Source of the DNA: a virus | Virus record (IMG/VR): IMGVR_UViG_3300042484_002054 | Span: 1-27,298 of that record | Strand: one strand, 5' to 3' | DNA: 27,298 bases | Shown: one piece after another, positions 23,582 to 27,298 of the stretch | Numbering within the stretch: the first letter of the stretch is position 1 | How the letters are laid out: the number at the start of each line of letters is the position of its first letter | Made by a program: the position numbers and the translations under genes | Notes under the pieces: generated by a model | The model's input: only the letters and a program-made list of their open reading frames with translations | What the model was told of the DNA's origin: nothing | Database searches by the model: none

Positions 23582-24361
23582 ATGATAAAGAAATTAGTAC
23601 ACTTTTCAGATCTTCACGTAAAATTATTTAAAGATCACGAACAATACCGAAAGATATTAGAGAATGCGATTGAACAATGGAAAAAACTAAAACCTTGTCG
23701 TATCGTGTTCACAGGGGATTTAGTTCACTCTAAAAATCAAATGACTCCTGAACTTATTGAGTTCGTTGCTTGGATTTTAACTGAATGTGCAAACATTGCA
23801 AAAACTATTATTATACCAGGTAACCACGACTTTTTAGTGAACAATATTGATAGGTTAGACGCATTATCTCCGATTATCGACTCATTAAATAACAAAAACA
23901 TTGTTTATTACAAAGACAGAGGTGTGTATGAAGACGATAATGTTAGTTGGTGCGTGTACTCACAATATCAAGGAAACATTCCACCTGATATTAGTGAATC
24001 AAAAGGAATTAGAGTTGGTTTATTTCACGGACCAATACAAGGTATGACAACTGACTTAGGTTATGACTTTGGTGATCACGCATATGATACTGAAAAGTTT
24101 GATGGACTTGAAATCGTTTTATGTGGTGACATCCACAAAAGACAAGAGTTTAGTTTTAAAACTGGTAAGGGGTATATGATTGGATCACCAATTCAACAGA
24201 ACATTGGGGAGAGTATCCGAAATCACGGTTTCGGAACTTACGATTTCGGAACTAAAGAGTATACCTATACGGACCTTGAAAACCCAAAACCATTTTTGAA
24301 GTTTTCTATTAAATCATTTGAAGATATTGAAAATGGAACTGAATTACTCAGAAATATTTAA
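23582..24361 (+). CDS. Mre11/SbcD-like metallophosphoesterase (T4 gp47 type)
   Basis: The 259-residue product has all five calcineurin-like motifs in order: HFSDLHVK (Asp10, His12), IVFTGDLVHS (Asp46), IIPGNHDF (Asn81, His82), GLFHGP (His149) and LCGDIHKRQ (Asp183, His185). It lacks the long C-terminal cap of cellular SbcD. It should be the nuclease subunit of a recombination/end-processing complex with the Rad50-like ATPase starting at 25637. Unusually, three genes separate the two partners. The coiled-coil gene begins inside its 3' end. Confidence 0.9.
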   Translation: MIKKLVHFSDLHVKLFKDHEQYRKILENAIEQWKKLKPCRIVFTGDLVHSKNQMTPELIEFVAWILTECANIAKTIIIPGNHDFLVNNIDRLDALSPIIDSLNNKNIVYYKDRGVYEDDNVSWCVYSQYQGNIPPDISESKGIRVGLFHGPIQGMTTDLGYDFGDHAYDTEKFDGLEIVLCGDIHKRQEFSFKTGKGYMIGSPIQQNIGESIRNHGFGTYDFGTKEYTYTDLENPKPFLKFSIKSFEDIENGTELLRNI

Positions 24362-24977
24362 TAAACAAATTATAAAGTCATTATCTGAATATTGTAAATT
24401 AAACAATATTGAGAATGTTGATGGGTTTATTAAAAAATGTTTTGATACTGGATTTAACATTGAGAAGTATGGGTTGTTGGGAAAAACACTTAATGATGGT
24501 GAAAAAGACTTAAAAACGGGTAAAGTTGAGGAAAAACACGTAATAAAAGAAGTTATTGTTGAAAAACGAGTGGAAATTCCAGTTGAGATTATCAAAGAGG
24601 TTGTGGTTGAAAAAATCATTACAATAACAAATGATAAGGAATTAGAAGAAAATATTTTCCACTTAAATGAACAAATTGAGTCAGAAAGGAAAATTTTTTC
24701 CACTAAGATAGAAGAAATGGAAAATAATTTCCATTATGAATTATCTAATAAGGATAAAGAGTTAGACGAACTTAGACGTAATTTAGACATTCCTGTAGAC
24801 GATAATAAGTTAAAGATGTTACAACAAACGGTTCAAAACCTTACTTCGGAGGTTAGAGAATTAAAAAAGAAAAACGAAGAATTAGAAAAACAATTGTTAG
24901 AATCACCAAAAAAAGTGGGTAATATTCCCGCTAAGTTTTACGGAAATTCTAACCTAAACGATGATTTATACAAATAA
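24333..24977 (+). CDS. Coiled-coil protein, unknown
   Basis: The 214-residue product overlaps the phosphoesterase by 29 bases. The frame also contains a TTG at 24318, but ATG 24333 is preferred. The N-terminal ~50 residues form a compact helical domain (SLSEYCKLNNIENVDGFIKK, GFNIEKYGLLG). A valine/glutamate-rich strand-like stretch (EVIVEKRVEIPVEIIKEVVV) follows, then a long heptad-rich coiled coil to about residue 195. The lysine-rich C-terminus ends NIPAKFYGNSNLND. No enzyme motif. Location between Mre11- and Rad50-like genes suggests a partner or scaffold (inference). Confidence 0.75.
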   Translation: MELNYSEIFNKQIIKSLSEYCKLNNIENVDGFIKKCFDTGFNIEKYGLLGKTLNDGEKDLKTGKVEEKHVIKEVIVEKRVEIPVEIIKEVVVEKIITITNDKELEENIFHLNEQIESERKIFSTKIEEMENNFHYELSNKDKELDELRRNLDIPVDDNKLKMLQQTVQNLTSEVRELKKKNEELEKQLLESPKKVGNIPAKFYGNSNLNDDLYK

Positions 24978-24979
24978 TT

Positions 24980-25330
24980 ATGGAAATTTTAGTTTGGTTC
25001 ATTTTAAGCTACGGGTTAATGAACATTATGGTATACGGAAGTATATTTCAAGGGTTAAGAAACTTTTTTGCGAAGTGGGGTAACGATAAACATTTACCTT
25101 TAAGTTTTTTAGGTGGATTCATTTCGGGTATTTTAACTTGCCCTATGTGTTTCTCAACTTGGGGAGGGTTCATCATATCCCTATTGATATACTCACCAAC
25201 AAATGTTATGTTTAATACACCTGAATCGGTATCGTGGTTTTTTGACGGCGTTCTATCATCAGGGGCAGTATGGGGGATAAACGCAATAATTGAATGGTTC
25301 GAAGAGAATCGACCAAGTAATAACAAGTAA
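24980..25330 (+). CDS. Small integral membrane protein (DUF1360-like)
   Basis: The 116-residue product has three hydrophobic segments: about residues 1-20 (ILVWFILSYGLMNIMVY), 41-71 (LSFLGGFISGIL then TWGGFIISLLIY) and 84-106. A CPMC motif (TCPMCFSTWGGF) inside the second segment is the hallmark of small phage membrane proteins resembling DUF1360. Its function is unknown. It starts 2 bases after the coiled-coil gene. The in-frame stop lies in a TAATAACAAG repeat with extra in-frame TAA codons after it. Confidence 0.72.
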   Translation: MEILVWFILSYGLMNIMVYGSIFQGLRNFFAKWGNDKHLPLSFLGGFISGILTCPMCFSTWGGFIISLLIYSPTNVMFNTPESVSWFFDGVLSSGAVWGINAIIEWFEENRPSNNK

Positions 25331-25362
25331 TAACAAGTAATAATAACTAATAATAATTAATA
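25315..25362 (+). repeat. Short tandem repeat AAGTAATAAC across a stop codon
   Basis: About two and a half copies of AAGTAATAAC followed by related TAATAA units fill the junction between the membrane-protein and 84-aa genes. Each unit brings a TAA, so slippage would still terminate the upstream frame. Confidence 0.75.
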
Positions 25363-25617
25363 ATGGGAAAAGCGGCAAAGGCTCATAGAGCGAAGGTAGC
25401 GAAAAGAAACGCTAATTTAAAAGTACAAGAAAAAAGAACCCAAAAAATTTGGCAAGAAGCATTTGAGGAACAAATGAAAGTAATGAAAGAAAAATTTGAA
25501 TCAATGTCTGGAGACACCATGTCAGGATTAACAGGATTATTAGAAGATGAGGAAAACGTACAAGAAGAAACAACACAGGAAGAATCCGAATCAGCTGAAC
25601 CTATTCAAGGAGAGTAA
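25363..25617 (+). CDS. 84-aa protein with basic N-terminus and acidic C-terminus
   Basis: The first ~25 residues are strongly basic (GKAAKAHRAKVAKRNANLKV), the middle is helical and Met/Lys/Glu-rich, and the last ~25 residues are very acidic (EDEENVQEETTQEESESAEP). The opposite-charge layout is typical of small nucleic-acid-binding or scaffold-like phage proteins, but no family is assigned. It lies directly upstream of the Rad50-like gene. Confidence 0.68.
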   Translation: MGKAAKAHRAKVAKRNANLKVQEKRTQKIWQEAFEEQMKVMKEKFESMSGDTMSGLTGLLEDEENVQEETTQEESESAEPIQGE

Positions 25618-25636
25618 ACAATTTAATTACGAATTA

Positions 25637-27298
25637 ATGACAAAAGAAATAGACTTTTCAAAGTTTGAAAACCCCTACATACAAGTGGTTTGGGAAGACG
25701 TTAACGAAAACTTCACTCAAGATAGAATTAAGAGTGTAAAACATTATTTCCAAAAAAAATATAACACAACAAATGTTAATGTTATTACTAAAGTAAAAAC
25801 AACACAGGAAGATGGTGAACAAACGGTTGACGTGTCTGTAAATGTTATGGACACCAACTACCAAGTTGAGTTGTTGAAACAATACTTAACAAATAAGGGA
25901 TACGACAATTATTTGGATAGGATTTTGAATCATAATCTAATGGTTGAAAATAAGATGCAAGAAAATGAAATGCCATCGACTGTATTTAAAAAATGGTATA
26001 TTAAAAACATTGAGTTTTCTAACTTTTTATCATACGGTGAGAACCAAAAGATTGATTTTGAAAAGTGTAATGGATTAACAGTTATTGAGTCAAATCCCCC
26101 GAATTTTGGCGGAAAAACGGTTTTAAGTGTGGATTTATTGTTATTTTTATTCTTTAATGAAACAACAAAAACAACAAAAGCTGAAGAAATATTTAATCGA
26201 TTTACAGATAAAGACACTGTAACGGTTAAAGGTGAAATCATTATTGATGGTGAAGAATATATCATTGTAAGAAACATTGAAAGAAAGATGTCTAAAAAGG
26301 GTGAATGGAATGTTAAAACTGAGTTGGACTTCTTTAAAAAATTATCTGACGGAACACTTCAAAACTTTACTGGTGAACAAAGACGAGAAACTGAAAAGTT
26401 TATCAAAGAATCTATTGGAACTAAAGATGACTTCTTAATGACAATACTTACAACGGCAACAAACCTTGAAGAGTTAATTGATGCAAAACCAACAGCAAGA
26501 GGACAAGTACTAACTCGTTTTATGGGACTTGAGTTTTTAAAAAGAAAAGAAGAAGCGGCAAAGGTTATATATTCTGACTTTTCAAAATCAATGTTATCCA
26601 ACATCTATAACACTGAACAACTTAAAACGGATAACGAAAACAACGAATTAAGAATAGTAGAATTAAAGGGTAATGTTGAAACCTATAAAGTTGAGTTTCA
26701 AACTATTGAAGATAACATTGTTAAGGGTAAAGATTACCGTGATGATATGTTAAGAAAAAAACATACGGACATTGATGTTGAGTTGAGTAGAATGAACCCA
26801 AGTCAAGTGAAACAAGAAGTTGAAGGACATGAGTATCAAGTAGAACAAACAAGACTAAAACTTAACGAACTTAATGTTGTTGAACCAAAAGAATATTACA
26901 AAGAGGACGAACATGACAAGGTAAAAGAGGAATATAATGTTGCGTTTAAAGAAAAAGTTCAGTTGGATACTAAGATATCTGAAATTGAAAAATTAAAAAG
27001 TTCTGTTAAGGGAGGTATAAAGTGTGAACACTGTGGAATTGATTTAATGAATGCATCGATCACACAACAAAAGATATCTGAACTTGATGGTTATATCATG
27101 CAAAAAGGGGAAAAAGAGGACTTAATGACTGTTTTAACAGGCAAAGAAAAAGGATTTGTTGATATTAAAAGGCAGTTTGATGAGTACGAAAAAAACAAAC
27201 TTATCAAGGAAAAGTTTGAGGCAACAATTGAGAACTATCAGTTAAAAATTGGAGGACTTCAAACCAAGTTAACTGAGTATGATAAAATGTTAGATAAA
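25637..27298 (+). CDS. Rad50/SbcC-like ATPase (T4 gp46 type), 3' truncated by window end
   Basis: 554 codons are open to the window edge. Residues ~120-161 begin the ABC ATPase head (IKNIEFSNFLSYGENQKIDF, then a Walker A variant NPPNFGGKT ending at Lys160/Thr161). A Q-loop-like region (TILTTATNLEELIDAKPTAR) and a long coiled coil follow, with the zinc-hook motif CEHC at 463-466. The second half (return coil, signature and Walker B) is beyond the window. It should pair with the Mre11-like nuclease at 23582. Odd features are an extra ~110 N-terminal residues (FENPYIQVVWEDVNENFTQD ...) before the ATPase head, and Pro/Phe replacing two Walker-A glycines. ATG 25940 (Met102) is an alternative start, but the upstream frame is coding-like and follows the previous gene closely. 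Confidence 0.88.
   Translation, partial: MTKEIDFSKFENPYIQVVWEDVNENFTQDRIKSVKHYFQKKYNTTNVNVITKVKTTQEDGEQTVDVSVNVMDTNYQVELLKQYLTNKGYDNYLDRILNHNLMVENKMQENEMPSTVFKKWYIKNIEFSNFLSYGENQKIDFEKCNGLTVIESNPPNFGGKTVLSVDLLLFLFFNETTKTTKAEEIFNRFTDKDTVTVKGEIIIDGEEYIIVRNIERKMSKKGEWNVKTELDFFKKLSDGTLQNFTGEQRRETEKFIKESIGTKDDFLMTILTTATNLEELIDAKPTARGQVLTRFMGLEFLKRKEEAAKVIYSDFSKSMLSNIYNTEQLKTDNENNELRIVELKGNVETYKVEFQTIEDNIVKGKDYRDDMLRKKHTDIDVELSRMNPSQVKQEVEGHEYQVEQTRLKLNELNVVEPKEYYKEDEHDKVKEEYNVAFKEKVQLDTKISEIEKLKSSVKGGIKCEHCGIDLMNASITQQKISELDGYIMQKGEKEDLMTVLTGKEKGFVDIKRQFDEYEKNKLIKEKFEATIENYQLKIGGLQTKLTEYDKMLDK

Noticed and set aside
25658-26604. Antisense frames at the right end
   Set aside because: They lie opposite the Rad50-like gene, whose + strand frame is open to the window edge and has Walker A and zinc-hook motifs.

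Overview
The window reads as a segment of a large tailed bacteriophage genome infecting a Bacteroidetes (probably flavobacterial) host. All supported genes are on the + strand, the DNA is AT-rich, genes are tightly packed (several TAATG/TGATG/ATGA stop-start overlaps), and starts mostly sit behind A-rich tracts such as AAAATATG rather than Shine-Dalgarno sequences, as expected for Bacteroidetes. SprB-type repeats, Bacteroidetes-phage-style fibre domains and a T4-type recombination set (Mre11/gp47-like, Rad50/gp46-like, RuvC-like, primase) support this. No integrase, tRNA, rRNA or CRISPR array was seen.

Region 1 (1-7504), virion surface module A: end of a Pro-Thr-rich protein, a 744-aa Ser/Thr/Asn-rich protein, two ~95-aa single-domain proteins, a 993-aa fibre with 61-residue repeats, a 454-aa lectin/arabinofuranosidase-like adhesin and a 72-aa small protein. 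Region 2 (7505-8899): an intergenic block with a promoter-like site overlapped by a hairpin, then a GlcNAc-transferase-like (GT60/PF11397) glycosyltransferase. Region 3 (8963-18912), module B, repeats the plan of module A: Pro-Thr stalk protein, 93-aa single-domain protein, 61-residue-repeat fibre, leucine-rich-like adhesin, 73-aa small protein, then an SprB-repeat protein and a 737-aa baseplate/fibre-base-like structural protein.

Region 4 (18917-20875): RuvC-like resolvase followed by two successive one-gene cassettes. Each cassette has the same flanks (3' end of ruvC, poly-T/AT box, gene with a short charged helical leader, CCCACC-type terminator, TTGACA-N17-TATCTT promoter) but a different cargo gene. 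This is the clearest unexplained structure in the window.

Region 5 (20876-27298), replication/recombination: primase, PD-(D/E)XK exonuclease, several tiny proteins (one zinc ribbon), Mre11-like phosphoesterase, a coiled-coil protein, a small membrane protein, a small charged protein and a 3'-truncated Rad50-like ATPase with an unusual N-terminal extension.

The main hypotheses are (i) a duplicated cargo slot between ruvC and primase, and (ii) a virion-decoration system in which the phage glycosyltransferase modifies the mucin-like Pro-Thr stalks encoded beside it. Family assignments are by motif recognition only; no search was run.
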